Source: Candidatus Omnitrophota bacterium (GTDB lineage Bacteria; Hinthialibacterota; Hinthialibacteria; Hinthialibacterales; Hinthialibacteraceae). From it: a stretch of 64,000 nucleotides of DNA. The stretch spans positions 1 to 64,000 of the forward strand of contig JABLXU010000018.1 in NCBI GenBank assembly GCA_013177805.1. Direction: 5' to 3'. The translations under genes and the position numbers were made by a program. Of this stretch, positions 7,215 to 17,007 are shown piece after piece. The notes under the pieces were generated by a model. The model was given only the letters and a program-made list of their open reading frames with translations. It made no database searches and was not told where the DNA came from. Position 1 is the first letter of the stretch; every line of letters starts with the position of its first letter.

Positions 7215-8564
7215 ATGACGACATCACCCATTTACCTGAAACCCAATAACGGAACGCAGCGGACGGCGGAGCAGCACGAACTGTATCAGAAGGTGAAAGC
7301 CGATGTCCACCGGCAGCTGATCGAGATCCTCAACTTGGGCGAGATCACGGAGGAAAACATTCCGTACGTGAAAAAAGAGGTCCGGCCGGCGGTGAGCGAA
7401 TTGATCGCCTCCCAAACCGTGCCCCTCAACGGCAGCGAACGGATGATCTTGATCGAAGAAGTGCTGGACGAGGTCTTCGGCCTGGGTCCTCTGGAACCCT
7501 TGCTGAAGGATCCGGACATCTCCGACATCCTGGTCAATAACGCGCGGGATGTCTATATTGAAAAGCACGGCCGGCTGGAGAAGGTCAACGCCCAGTTCCG
7601 GGATAACCGGCACCTGCTGCAGATCATCGACCGGATCGTCTCGCGGGTGGGGCGGCGCGTGGATGAAAAATCGCCCATGGTGGACGCCCGCTTGCCGGAC
7701 GGGTCGCGCGTGAACGCCATCATTCCCCCCTTGTCCCTGAACGGCCCCTGCCTCTCCATCCGCCGGTTTGGCGTCAACCCGCTGACGCTGGAGGATCTGC
7801 TGGAATACGAGTCGATCCTGCCCGAATTTGTGGAGTTGTTGCGTGCCGCGGTGCAGGCCAAACTCAATATCCTGATCTCGGGCGGAACCGGTTCGGGGAA
7901 AACGACGCTTCTGAACATTCTCTCCTCCTTCATCCCGCCGACGGAGCGGATCATCACCATCGAGGATTCGGCCGAACTGATCATGCAGCAGCCGCACGTG
8001 GTGCGCCTGGAAACGCGGCCCCCCAACATCGAGGGGCAAGGCCAGATCACCCAGCGCGACCTGCTGTTCAACGCCTTGCGCATGCGGCCCGACCGGATCA
8101 TCGTGGGGGAGGTGCGCGGCGGCGAGGCCCTGGACATGCTGCAAGCGATGAACACGGGCCACGAGGGCTCGTTGACGACGATCCACGCCAATTCGCCCCG
8201 CGATTCGCTCAGCCGGGTGGAAACCATGGTCTCGATGGCGGGTTTCGACCTTCTGGTGAAGGTCATCCGGCAGCAGATCGGATCGGCCATCGACCTGGTG
8301 GTGCAGACCTCGCGGCTCATCGACGGCCGCCGGCGGGTGGTCAGCATCTCCGAGGTGAGCGGAATGGAGGGGGACGTGATCACCATGCAGGAAATCTTCA
8401 AGTTCCAACAGGTGACCGTGGACCGGGAAGGCAACGTGATCGGCAAGTACATCGCGACCGGCGTGCGGCCGCAGGCGATGGACCGCATCGAGGCGGCGGG
8501 CATCGAATTGGATCCCCGTCTGTTCGAGCCGGGTGAAATTCTGCCGGCGGGAGCGGTATCATGA
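7215..8564 (+). CDS. cpaF: Tad secretion ATPase CpaF/TadA
   Basis: This 449-aa hexameric ATPase powers pilus extension, and in Tad systems also retraction. The N-terminal domain (residues 1-200) holds the conserved [19 protein letters not shown] and [17 protein letters not shown] segments. The Walker A motif GGTGSGKTT lies near residue 222, the Asp box follows, and the Walker B region [19 protein letters not shown] and His box [12 protein letters not shown] come next. All expected motifs are intact and the length is normal. The end overlaps the next gene by 4 bp (ATGA), so cpaF and tadB are translationally coupled. Confidence 0.96.
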   Translation: MTTSPIYLKPNNGTQRTAEQHELYQKVKADVHRQLIEILNLGEITEENIPYVKKEVRPAVSELIASQTVPLNGSERMILIEEVLDEVFGLGPLEPLLKDPDISDILVNNARDVYIEKHGRLEKVNAQFRDNRHLLQIIDRIVSRVGRRVDEKSPMVDARLPDGSRVNAIIPPLSLNGPCLSIRRFGVNPLTLEDLLEYESILPEFVELLRAAVQAKLNILISGGTGSGKTTLLNILSSFIPPTERIITIEDSAELIMQQPHVVRLETRPPNIEGQGQITQRDLLFNALRMRPDRIIVGEVRGGEALDMLQAMNTGHEGSLTTIHANSPRDSLSRVETMVSMAGFDLLVKVIRQQIGSAIDLVVQTSRLIDGRRRVVSISEVSGMEGDVITMQEIFKFQQVTVDREGNVIGKYIATGVRPQAMDRIEAAGIELDPRLFEPGEILPAGAVS

Positions 8565-9541
8565 CGTTTCCACTTCCCGATCTCAGTCCGAGCATGGCGG
8601 TCTTCTTTTTGAGCACGGCGGTGTGCGTGTTCAGCGTGCTGTTCTTTCTGCGGTACGTGCTGGTCCAGGGCGGATCCTCGGTCCAGAAGCGTTTCGACAC
8701 GATTCCCAAAGCATTCCAAAATCCCGTGGGTGAGCGGCGGGCCTTGATCCGCAAGCAAAACGACTGGAAACAATTCACGGTATTCAACAAACTGCCCGCG
8801 CCTGTCAATCTGCCCTTGTTGTTCGAACAGGCGGGCATGACCTGCAACCTGGGGATCTGGCTGATGACCGTAGGGGCGCTGGCGGCCACCGGTGGATTTT
8901 TGGCCTGGTTCATGACGGGGAAGATCCCCCAGTCGGCGGCTTGCGGCGGAGTGTTGTTGCTGGTGCCTTACTTGTATGTTTTATATAAAAAGAAACAGCG
9001 GGTCCATCAGTTCGAAACCCAGCTGGCCCAGTCGTTGGAGATCATCGCGCGGTCCCTGCGGGCGGGCCATCCCTTCCTGGCCGGGCTGCAGATGGTCAAC
9101 CAGGAAATGCCCGATCCGATCAGCACGGAGTTCGGCCGGGTCTGCCAGGAACAGCAAGTGGGGATGACCATCGAGGAATCCCTCCTGGCCATGACGCGCC
9201 GCGTGCCATTGATCGATCTGCGTTTTTTTGTCATCGCCATCATCATCCACCGGCAGATCGGCGGGGATTTGGGCGAAGTGTTGGACAATCTCTCCCGGGT
9301 CATCCGCGACCGCTTCCGTGTCCTGGGCCAAGTGAAAGCCCTGACCGCCGAGGGGCGCTTGTCGGGATGGATCCTCTGCGCCCTGCCTGTCTTCATCTTC
9401 TTCATGCTGTCGCTGATCAACCCCGAATACATCGGGACCCTGACCGGCACGGATATCGGGTTGAAATTGATCTACACGGCGGTTTTCTTCCAGGTCATGG
9501 GCATGCTGTGCATCCGTAAAATCGTGAATATCAAGGTGTGA
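8561..9541 (+). CDS. tadB: Tad inner-membrane platform protein TadB
   Basis: The product is 326 aa. It has N-terminal and central membrane helices and one GspF-type (T2SSF) domain around residues 150-280: [26 protein letters not shown], then [37 protein letters not shown], then [18 protein letters not shown]. TadB and TadC form the membrane platform on which the CpaF ATPase acts. The start overlaps the cpaF stop by 4 bp. The length matches the family. Confidence 0.94.
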   Translation: MTFPLPDLSPSMAVFFLSTAVCVFSVLFFLRYVLVQGGSSVQKRFDTIPKAFQNPVGERRALIRKQNDWKQFTVFNKLPAPVNLPLLFEQAGMTCNLGIWLMTVGALAATGGFLAWFMTGKIPQSAACGGVLLLVPYLYVLYKKKQRVHQFETQLAQSLEIIARSLRAGHPFLAGLQMVNQEMPDPISTEFGRVCQEQQVGMTIEESLLAMTRRVPLIDLRFFVIAIIIHRQIGGDLGEVLDNLSRVIRDRFRVLGQVKALTAEGRLSGWILCALPVFIFFMLSLINPEYIGTLTGTDIGLKLIYTAVFFQVMGMLCIRKIVNIKV

Positions 9542-9543
9542 TC

Positions 9544-10467
9544 ATGAATGTCTGGATCGATGTCTTCAGTTTCGTTTCGGCCTTCTTGCTGATCGTTTCG
9601 CTGGCGGTGATTTCCGGCGCGGTGAAGCATCCCGTGGATAAGCGTATCCAGGAGATGAAGCCCAACAAGCGGCGTCGGGAGAATCCGACGTTTATCACCA
9701 CACCCAAGAAAAGCAATCTCGTGGCCGCGTTGGGCAAGCAAGTGGCGCCGACCGAGGTGGAACGGCGCTCGATGAGCAAGAAGTGGCTGGCGAAAGCTGG
9801 GTATTACAGCGATACGGCGTTCTATACGTATTGGGGGATCAAAATCCTATTGACCGCTCTGTTGCCCAGCCTGATTTTGCTGGTGTACCTCGGGCGGCAA
9901 ATGCCCCCCATGGAAGGCTTGTATAGTATTGTTTGCGCGGCGCTGTTGGGATTTCTCTTACCGGATGTATTTTTGTTTTTTGTCAAGCAGAAACGGCAGG
10001 AGAACATTTTTTTGGGCTTGCCGGATATGCTGGACTTGCTGGTGGTTTGTGTGGAGGCGGGTTTGGGGTTGGACGCCGCCCTCCAAAAAGTGAGCGGTGA
10101 GATCCACATCGGCAGCAAGGAGTTGAGCCAGGAGTTGCAGATGACGGCGGCCTCCATCCGGCTGGGACAAAGCCGGGAGGCGGCGTTGCACGACCTGGGG
10201 GAACGCACCGGCGTGGTGGACTTGAAATCGTTCGTGGCGGTTTTGATTCAGGCGGACCGGTTCGGCACCAGCCTGGCCCAGGCCCTGCGGGTGCACGCCG
10301 AGGACATGCGCACGCGGCGGCGGCAGCGGGCGGAGGAACTGGCGGCCAAGACGACGGTGAAGTTGATCTTCCCGTTGGTGTTGTTCATCTTCCCGGCGAT
10401 CTTCGTGGTCATTGCCGGTCCGGCGATCATTCGCATTTACGACTTCTTCGTCAAACAAGGCTCATGA
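9544..10467 (+). CDS. tadC: Tad inner-membrane platform protein TadC
   Basis: The product is 307 aa, the partner of TadB. It has an N-terminal membrane helix, a cytoplasmic segment, two helices (ILLTALLPSLILLVYLG and YSIVCAALLGFLLPDVFLFF), a T2SSF domain (LPDMLDLLVVCVEAGLGLDAALQKVSGE, LGERTGVVDLKSFVAVLIQADRFGTSLAQALRVHAEDMRTRRRQRAEE) and a C-terminal hydrophobic hairpin. The start at ATG 9544 is chosen because AAGGTG at 9533-9538 is well spaced; GTG at 9538, overlapping the tadB stop, is an alternative. Confidence 0.93.
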   Translation: MNVWIDVFSFVSAFLLIVSLAVISGAVKHPVDKRIQEMKPNKRRRENPTFITTPKKSNLVAALGKQVAPTEVERRSMSKKWLAKAGYYSDTAFYTYWGIKILLTALLPSLILLVYLGRQMPPMEGLYSIVCAALLGFLLPDVFLFFVKQKRQENIFLGLPDMLDLLVVCVEAGLGLDAALQKVSGEIHIGSKELSQELQMTAASIRLGQSREAALHDLGERTGVVDLKSFVAVLIQADRFGTSLAQALRVHAEDMRTRRRQRAEELAAKTTVKLIFPLVLFIFPAIFVVIAGPAIIRIYDFFVKQGS

Positions 10468-10482
10468 AAAAGGAGTAGGACG

Positions 10483-11088
10483 GTGAAAAGCACAATTCGA
10501 ATCATCCTGGTGGGTTTGCTGTGTGTCGGATGTGAAACGATGAAAAGCCAAGCGCCGGTGGAAACCACGGACGCGGCCCCCTTCGGCCAGAGCGTGGAGA
10601 CCGCTTTCCAGACCATGGCGCGCAACGCCGCCCAGCCGGAAACCGTGTTGGGGTATGTCCATTTCGCGTATGACCGGGATTCCCTCACCCCGGAAGCGAA
10701 GGCGGCCTTGGATTGGATCGCCCAGGACATCGCCCAGCGGGAGGGGCTGGTGATTGTGGAAGGCCACGCGGACCATTTCAACACGGACGAGTACAACCTG
10801 CGGCTGGGATACCGCCGGGCCCTCAACGTGGCGGATTATCTCAAGAGCGCTGGCGTATGGGACGAACGGCTGGTGATCCGCAGTTTCGGCGAGGCGCGGC
10901 CGGTGGCGACCAATTGGATCGATTCCGAACGGGCCAAGAACCGCCAGGTGGTGATCAAAATGTTCGCCCAGGGAGACGGAATGTCGTCCAAGGAAGCGAT
11001 GCGCGCCTATCAGAAAACCTTGCAAGAGAAAAAATCCACCGAATCGCGCGCGGGGGGCATTAATTTCATCATGTCAGGAGCCAACTGA
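10483..11088 (+). CDS. OmpA/Pal-family peptidoglycan-binding lipoprotein of the pilus locus
   Basis: The product is 201 aa and starts with GTG after a strong AGGAGTAGG ribosome site. The N-terminus is a lipoprotein-like signal (IRIILVGLLCVGCETMKSQ); the residue at -3 of the putative lipobox is Cys rather than Leu, so lipidation is likely but not certain. Residues 55-165 form an OmpA C-terminal domain: YVHFAYDRDSLTPEAKAALD, VEGHADHFNTDEYNLRLGYRRA, and the closing SERAKNRQVVIKM. Such proteins tie the outer membrane to peptidoglycan. Position right after tadC suggests it stabilises the secretin in the envelope. Confidence 0.88.
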   Translation: MKSTIRIILVGLLCVGCETMKSQAPVETTDAAPFGQSVETAFQTMARNAAQPETVLGYVHFAYDRDSLTPEAKAALDWIAQDIAQREGLVIVEGHADHFNTDEYNLRLGYRRALNVADYLKSAGVWDERLVIRSFGEARPVATNWIDSERAKNRQVVIKMFAQGDGMSSKEAMRAYQKTLQEKKSTESRAGGINFIMSGAN

Positions 11089-11165
11089 GAGAGTTGCATG
11101 CGGGTGGTACTCCTATAATCCAAGGGAAAAGGCGGATCCGGCCGATTGGATCCGGAGCGACGATC

Positions 11166-12536
11166 ATGACCGGGAACGCAATGAATACAGAAACTCTCGA
11201 AAACATGCCATTCAACAACGGGGATTCGGTGATGACCGTGGAACGGGAGCGGGTGAATATACCGCCCTCGCCCAAAACCGTTTTAGCGACGGGTTTGTCG
11301 CCTTCTTTCATCAGTGACTTGATCATCAAGCACATCTACCGGTATGGGACGATTTGCGGGTATGAGATCGCCGAAAAGATTTGCCTCCCCTTCCCGGTGA
11401 TCGACCGCATTCTGGACGAAATCCTGGAAAACAACCTGGCGGAGAAGCGGGGCAGCCGGGGGCTGGGCAATTCGACCGATTTGTTCAGCCTCGTGGAGAA
11501 AGGGCGGAACTACGCGCAGGATCTCCTGGAACTCGACACGTACACCGGGCCGGCGCCGGTCACGCTGGAGCAATACACGAAGCACATCCAGGAGACCAAT
11601 CTCAAAGGCATCACCGTGCGGGAAGCCATGCTGCGGGACGCCTGGAAAGACATCATCCTGGACGAATCGTTTTATCCAGTCCTGGGGCCCGCCATCCGTT
11701 CGGGGACCTCTTGTTTCCTGTACGGCCCTCCTGGAACGGGAAAGACCGTCCTGGCCAAATCCATCGCCCGGTACCTTGAATATTGGTGCGGGTACATCGC
11801 CATCCCCTACGCGATCATTGTGGGGGGAAGCATCATCCGCGTGTACGATCCGGTGTATCACGAGCAGGTGCAAAACACGAAGTCGTACGGCGACCGCTTC
11901 CTGCTGACCGAGAATCAGGACCGCCGCTGGTTGATTTGCAAACGGCCCTCGGTGATCTCCGCCGGGGAACTGACCCTGGATATGCTCGATTTGCGGTACA
12001 ATCCCATCACCAAGTATTACGAGGCGCCGTTGCATCTCAAATCGAACGGTGGAATCTTCATTATTGATGACTTCGGGCGTCAGCAGATCGATCCCCGCAA
12101 CCTGCTCAACCGCTGGATTCTCCCGCTGGAGGAGCGGATTGACTTCTTGACCTTGCACACGGGCAAAAAGTTTCCCATCCCGTTCGAACAGTTCGTGATT
12201 TTCGCCACCAACCTCAATCCCAAACAGTTGGTGGACGAGGCCTTCTTGCGGCGCATCCGGTACAAAATCTACGTCGGCCAGATCACGGTGAACACGTACA
12301 AATTGATATTCGATTGGGAATGCCGCAAGAAAAACCTGGTCTACAACTCCGTAGACCTGGACACGATCATCGAAAAATATTACCTCAAGCCCAACCGTAT
12401 GCTCCGCGCTTGCGATCCCCGGGACATCACCGACCGGATTGTGGATTATTGTCATTACCACGAATTGCCCCTCAAAATCTCCTATGAGATCTTCGACAAT
12501 ACCTACGCGGCCTACATGGCCACGGTGGTCACCTGA
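11166..12536 (+). CDS. AAA+ ATPase with N-terminal winged-helix-like region, end of Tad locus
   Basis: The product is 456 aa. Residues 40-110 look like a winged helix (IKHIYRYGTICGYEIAEKICLPFPVIDRILDEILENNLAEKRG). An AAA+ ATPase core follows, with Walker A YGPPGTGKT near residue 186, Walker B GIFIIDDFGR near 295-304, and sensor-like FATNLNP. A C-terminal helical lid contains PRDITDRIVDYC. The architecture resembles MoxR-like chaperone ATPases, but this exact combination is not one of the core Tad proteins. The start at 11166 has GGAG upstream; an open extension to 11094 has no clear ribosome site. It follows the OmpA-like gene by 77 bp on the same strand and probably belongs to the same operon. 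Its function in piliation is unknown. Confidence 0.83.
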   Translation: MTGNAMNTETLENMPFNNGDSVMTVERERVNIPPSPKTVLATGLSPSFISDLIIKHIYRYGTICGYEIAEKICLPFPVIDRILDEILENNLAEKRGSRGLGNSTDLFSLVEKGRNYAQDLLELDTYTGPAPVTLEQYTKHIQETNLKGITVREAMLRDAWKDIILDESFYPVLGPAIRSGTSCFLYGPPGTGKTVLAKSIARYLEYWCGYIAIPYAIIVGGSIIRVYDPVYHEQVQNTKSYGDRFLLTENQDRRWLICKRPSVISAGELTLDMLDLRYNPITKYYEAPLHLKSNGGIFIIDDFGRQQIDPRNLLNRWILPLEERIDFLTLHTGKKFPIPFEQFVIFATNLNPKQLVDEAFLRRIRYKIYVGQITVNTYKLIFDWECRKKNLVYNSVDLDTIIEKYYLKPNRMLRACDPRDITDRIVDYCHYHELPLKISYEIFDNTYAAYMATVVT

Positions 12537-12824
12537 GCGGAATCGTCCCTGCCCCTGCATTCCTGGGCTATGCATTGTGTTTGAATGGTTCGATGGGGTT
12601 GCCCACGCAGCGGCGGTGACCCCTTTTCTTTTTAAATCTCGTTCAGCACCCATTTAGCGGATGCGCTATTTTTTTAAGGAATCCTTGCCCGCTACTCCCA
12701 AAACGGATGCAAAATTCAATCGATTATAGCCACTGGATCCCTCAACGGTGGAATGGGGAATCCGGTATAGTATAAGGATAATCCATCAAGCGATGGATTT
12801 ATTCAGAAAAACACCGGATGAATT

Positions 12825-14525
12825 ATGAAGCACGCCATGAGATGGAATCCCCAAATCGTTTTGACCGTTCTGGGTTGCGTAGGATTGTCCCTCGCGTGCG
12901 GCCGGCCCGTCCAGGATCAGCGGGAACCGGGATTTTATGACATTACCGCCGCGACAGGCATTACCTTTGTGCATACGGACGGCAGCAGTGGACGGCATTA
13001 CCTGGTGGAGACGGTGACCGCCGGCCTCGGCCTGTTTGATTATGACAACGATGGCGATCTGGACATCTATTTCGTCAACGGAGCGGATCTGCCGGGGCAG
13101 ACATCCGAGACACCCCCCACCAACGAATTATGGCGTAATGACGGGGGATTCCGTTTCACCAATGTGACCCGTGAGGCAGGAGTGGGTGACACCGGGTATG
13201 GCATGGGATGCGTGATGGGCGATATCGACAACGACGGATACCTGGATATTTACGTATCCAATTTCCGCGAGGATGTGTTGTACCGCAACAACGGCGATGG
13301 AACCTTCACGGACACCACGGCGTCCGCCGGCCTAGGGGATCCCCGTTTGGGAGCGGGAGCGTGCATGGCCGATTTCAACCAGGACGGCTGGCTGGATATT
13401 TTCGTCGCCAATTATATCGAATGCCCCCTGGACACGCCCGCCCCCTGCACGCGGTTGGGCGTTCCCGTCTATTGCGATCCCAGCACCTGGAACATGTACG
13501 AACCGCAGCAAGCCAGCCTTTATTTCAACAACGGAGACGGCACGTTCCGCGATGTCAGCGTGGAATCGGGCATTGCCCAATTCCGGGGCCGGGGCATGGG
13601 TGTGACCTCGACGGATTACGACAACGATGGAGACATGGACATTTATGTCGCCAACGACGTCACCGAAAATTTTCTCTATCAGAACCAGGGAGACGGGACT
13701 TTTCTGGAAACCGCGCTGCTTTCAGGGACCGCTTATGATCTTCATGGGCACGAGCAGGGCAGTATGGGTTGCGATTTCGGCGATTACGATGGGGACGGCT
13801 GGTTCGACCTGATCGTGACCAGTTACCAGAATCAACCTAACACCCTCTATCACAATCTACGGGATGGCACGTTTGAAGATGCCACTATCCCTTCGCGGGT
13901 GATCGTGGGAAGTATGGAGAACGTCACCTGGGCCACGTTTTTCTTCGATTACGACAACGACAGCCGCATGGATTTATTCATCGCTTACGGCCATCTGCAG
14001 GACAACATCGAAAAGATCGAACCGCAAACCAAGTATTTATGGCCCAATCAACTGTTCCGCAACAACGGGGATGGAACCTTCACCGATGTTTCGGCCCAGG
14101 CCGGCCCCGGATTTCAAGTGCGGCGCACAACCCGGGGGGGCGCGTTTGGCGATCTGGACAATGACGGCGATCTGGACATTGTGCTTTCCAACTCGCGGGA
14201 GGGGCCGACGGTGCTGGAGAATGTGCTGCGCAACGGACGTCATTGGATCAACATCCAATTGGAAGGCGTGAAGAGCAACCGGGACGGGATCGGCGCGCGG
14301 GTTGAAGTGACCGCGGGAGAGAAAAAGCAGATCAACGAAGTCCGGGCGGGCAGCAGTTACCAGAGCCATTACGATCTGCGTCTGCATTTCGGCCTCGGCA
14401 ATTCAGAAACGATCGAAGAAATCCGGGTGCTCTGGCCCAGCGGCCAGGTGGACACGCTCACCAATGTGAAAGCGGATCAGTTTTTAAAGATCAAGGAAAA
14501 CGGTGGGTATGTTGTATTGAGATAA
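12825..14525 (+). CDS. Secreted FG-GAP/VCBS-repeat protein with C-terminal ASPIC/UnbV domain (CRTAC1-like)
   Basis: The product is 566 aa. A signal peptide ends near a Cys (LSLACGRP), so it may be a lipoprotein. Most of the chain is FG-GAP/VCBS beta-propeller repeats with repeated calcium-binding loops of the form DxDxDGxLD (DYDNDGDLDIYFVNG, DIDNDGYLDIYV, DFNQDGWLDIFV, DYDGDGWFDLIV). The last 80 residues match the ASPIC/UnbV domain (GIGARVEVTAGEKKQINEV, YDLRLHFGLGN, EIRVLWPSGQVD). The family is abundant in bacteria that degrade complex organic matter and is presumed to act in adhesion or binding. A promoter-like TATAGTATAAGG lies near 12763-12776. Confidence 0.9.
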   Translation: MKHAMRWNPQIVLTVLGCVGLSLACGRPVQDQREPGFYDITAATGITFVHTDGSSGRHYLVETVTAGLGLFDYDNDGDLDIYFVNGADLPGQTSETPPTNELWRNDGGFRFTNVTREAGVGDTGYGMGCVMGDIDNDGYLDIYVSNFREDVLYRNNGDGTFTDTTASAGLGDPRLGAGACMADFNQDGWLDIFVANYIECPLDTPAPCTRLGVPVYCDPSTWNMYEPQQASLYFNNGDGTFRDVSVESGIAQFRGRGMGVTSTDYDNDGDMDIYVANDVTENFLYQNQGDGTFLETALLSGTAYDLHGHEQGSMGCDFGDYDGDGWFDLIVTSYQNQPNTLYHNLRDGTFEDATIPSRVIVGSMENVTWATFFFDYDNDSRMDLFIAYGHLQDNIEKIEPQTKYLWPNQLFRNNGDGTFTDVSAQAGPGFQVRRTTRGGAFGDLDNDGDLDIVLSNSREGPTVLENVLRNGRHWINIQLEGVKSNRDGIGARVEVTAGEKKQINEVRAGSSYQSHYDLRLHFGLGNSETIEEIRVLWPSGQVDTLTNVKADQFLKIKENGGYVVLR

Positions 14526-14741
14526 AGAAAGATTGAAACTGCTTACCCGTATGCCGAACATTTTCAATGCTGATATATGGGATATAGGGAATGGAATGCT
14601 ATACCATATTCACTCCCTCGGGAAAGAGCACGGATGAGGATGGTAAGGTGAGCCCTTGGGTGAGTCGCATTCACTCACAGGCAAGCGATCCTGGAGAGAT
14701 TGGATTTGAATAACCGGGGGTGACAGTCCACCCGGCAGTGA

Positions 14742-15401
14742 TTACATCTTCGCCAGTTCGTCCAACAGCACGGAAGCGGCTTCCTCGATCGTAACCACCC
14801 GTACTTTTTCACCGTTCTTGAACAACATGCCCTTTTGATCGCCGAAAGCTATGCCGATATCCGCCGCCTTGGCCTCTCCCGGGCCGTTCACCTCGCAGCC
14901 CATGATGGCCACATCCAGGGGCTTGTCGATCGCATGCAGATGGGATTCGATCGATCGCACCATCTCGGGAAAATCAGTACGGCAGCGGGCGCAAGTGGGG
15001 CACGAGATGATGCGGATGCCTTTGGAACGTAATTCCAAGGAACGCAACAGGTCGCCGAGGGCCGGGAGGGTGTACTTGTAGTCGTCGTCCGGGAGGATAA
15101 CGCTCAGTTCCTGCCCGGTCCACCGGTACAGGATGGGGGATAAGTACACGACCAGCCGGGGAAAAGTATTCCCGAATCCCCGCAGATCCAAGAGGATCTT
15201 ACGGGCGGTGATGGGATGATCATTTTGCAGGTAGGGCAGGATATCGTCGAACGAACTCCAGCGCAGTTCGTTGATGGGCAGCGAAGCAGGGGAGGGAAGG
15301 GGTTCATAGCCATCGCACAACGTGGGAGAAATCGTCCGTTTCAACTCTTCCGCCCGTTCCGGTTGGGCGGCCACCTTTAAGTTCACGGAAAACAAGGACA
15401 T
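14742..15401 (-). CDS. Stand-alone IspG (GcpE) C-terminal iron-sulfur domain protein
   Basis: The product is 219 aa. The second half is unmistakably the [4Fe-4S] domain of IspG, the HMB-PP synthase of the MEP isoprenoid pathway: ISCPTCARC (Cys134, Cys137) and VAIMGCEVNGPGE (Cys169, Glu176), then DIGIAFGD and LFKNGE. IspG is normally about 360-400 aa or longer, with an N-terminal TIM barrel; here only about 120 residues of other sequence precede the cluster domain and no barrel is encoded next door. It is either a split IspG whose barrel lies elsewhere or a repurposed domain. The start is supported by GAGAAGGA 10 bp upstream on the minus strand, so this is not simply a frameshift remnant. Confidence 0.75.
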   Translation of the reverse strand: MSLFSVNLKVAAQPERAEELKRTISPTLCDGYEPLPSPASLPINELRWSSFDDILPYLQNDHPITARKILLDLRGFGNTFPRLVVYLSPILYRWTGQELSVILPDDDYKYTLPALGDLLRSLELRSKGIRIISCPTCARCRTDFPEMVRSIESHLHAIDKPLDVAIMGCEVNGPGEAKAADIGIAFGDQKGMLFKNGEKVRVVTIEEAASVLLDELAKM

Positions 15402-15564
15402 ACGTTTTATTTCCTTCTCTAGATCTTACTTATCGAGAATAAAATCGAGAAAATCCCTCCCCGATTCCTTCTTCCTCAAGGAGAGAGCCCGGGTGAGGGA
15501 ATTTGTTGGGGCGGACCTGGGTGTCCACCCGGAAAACGCATTTCCCGGATTTACATAACATCGT

Positions 15565-17007
15565 TCACGCCGCGGGTTCTGCTTGCGGCCGGTGTCCCCG
15601 CTGCAACAGGTTGCGCACCCGTTGGCACGCGGCCCGCAAGTAATTCAACGCCACGGCAGGTGAACCGGCATTGCGGAACGTCCGCAAAATATAGTGTGGC
15701 CGGAAATACATCCTCCACAAAGCCCGCCTCCGCCAGCGTTCCAATTCGTCCGCGCCGAGACTCTCGGTGGAGACCGCGCTTACCGCGTAACCGCCGTGCC
15801 GCAGTCGTTCCCGGATGATCAAGCCTTTGTCGTTCACCAGGCGGTCCAGCTCCGTCCCAGGCAGGGGAAACGCCACGTTGAAATCGAAAAAGTCCGGATC
15901 CAACCCAGCCGCGAAATCGATCAAGGCACGGATGGATTCCTCTGTGTCCCAGGGAAAGCCGAATACAAAGAAGGCATGGGACCGGACATCGTGCTTCCGG
16001 CACAGGCGGATTGCTTCCCGTGCCTGACCGGCTGTGGCGTTTTTCCGCATCAAGGTGAGATGCTCATCGTTCCCGCTTTCCACGCCGAAGCCCACCACCC
16101 AGCAACCGGCCCGTTTCATCCAGATGAGCCGTTCCTCATCGATGGAATCCACGCGGCTGTTGCATCCCCAGCGGATGGGCAGCTTGCGCTTCACGATTTC
16201 TTGGCACAGATGCACGATCCAGCGTTTGTTGAGGGTGAACGTATCCGCGTGGAATAGAAATTCGTGGATGCCGTAGCGGTTGATGCACTCCTCCAGCTCG
16301 GCTACCACGTTTTCCGGCGAACGGTAGCGCACGCTCGTTCCCGTCAGCGCCGGAACCGAGCAAAAGATGCATTTATAGGGACACCCCAGGGAGGTGACTA
16401 CGGTAGTCAGCGGATTCCGGGTTTCCGGGCTGCGGTAGAGGGTATTGTCGATCAGATGCCGGGCCGGAAAAGGCAGGGTATCCAGATCCATCAGCGGCTC
16501 TTCCCGATGAGTGCGGATCACGCGATCCCCCTCCCGGTAAGTCACGGCCGGCAGCCGGGACCAGTCCGCCGATTCCACGAAATCCGGCAGGTAGGCGTCC
16601 GATTCGCCCCGCAAAATGATGTCCAGGTCTTGGCATTTGAGGATGATATCTTCATCCAGGTAGAACAGCGGTTCGCCCTTGGCCGCGGTAATGACCTGGG
16701 GACAATTCTGTTTGATCAATTCCGCCGCGGAAAGATCACTCTCCAGCGTAGCAATGGTGGCGGTGAAAAGCGCCACGTCCGGCTGAATCTCGAGCAGGTC
16801 CCGCTCCAGGTCGCGCCAGGATGAATGGCTGGCGGGATAATCACGCACCCAAACCCGGTGGCCCGCCCGTTCCAACACAGCGGCGGGATAGAGCAATTCC
16901 ATGGGCGGGAAGACAACGTTAACGGTTTGGTCTTCCACCCGGTTTTGGCACCGGTTGTCCCGCCGGTACAGACCAGACGGGGGATTGAACAAGAATACTT
17001 TTTTCAT
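15565..17007 (-). CDS. B12-binding-domain radical SAM protein
   Basis: The product is 480 aa. Residues 1-150 look like a cobalamin-binding domain (FLFNPPSGLY, FPPMELLYPAAVLERAGHRVWVRDYP, DVALFTATIATLESDLSAAELIKQ). The radical SAM core follows with CPYKCIFC (Cys209, Cys213, Cys216), the GGE-equivalent segment and VGFGVESGNDE. The C-terminus is basic. This class includes methyltransferases and cyclases such as BchE, HpnJ and P-methyltransferases; the substrate cannot be told from sequence. The start overlaps the stop of the upstream TPR gene by 4 bp (17004-17007), so they are translationally coupled, which may link it to an envelope or lipid modification. Confidence 0.88.
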   Translation of the reverse strand: MKKVFLFNPPSGLYRRDNRCQNRVEDQTVNVVFPPMELLYPAAVLERAGHRVWVRDYPASHSSWRDLERDLLEIQPDVALFTATIATLESDLSAAELIKQNCPQVITAAKGEPLFYLDEDIILKCQDLDIILRGESDAYLPDFVESADWSRLPAVTYREGDRVIRTHREEPLMDLDTLPFPARHLIDNTLYRSPETRNPLTTVVTSLGCPYKCIFCSVPALTGTSVRYRSPENVVAELEECINRYGIHEFLFHADTFTLNKRWIVHLCQEIVKRKLPIRWGCNSRVDSIDEERLIWMKRAGCWVVGFGVESGNDEHLTLMRKNATAGQAREAIRLCRKHDVRSHAFFVFGFPWDTEESIRALIDFAAGLDPDFFDFNVAFPLPGTELDRLVNDKGLIIRERLRHGGYAVSAVSTESLGADELERWRRRALWRMYFRPHYILRTFRNAGSPAVALNYLRAACQRVRNLLQRGHRPQAEPAA

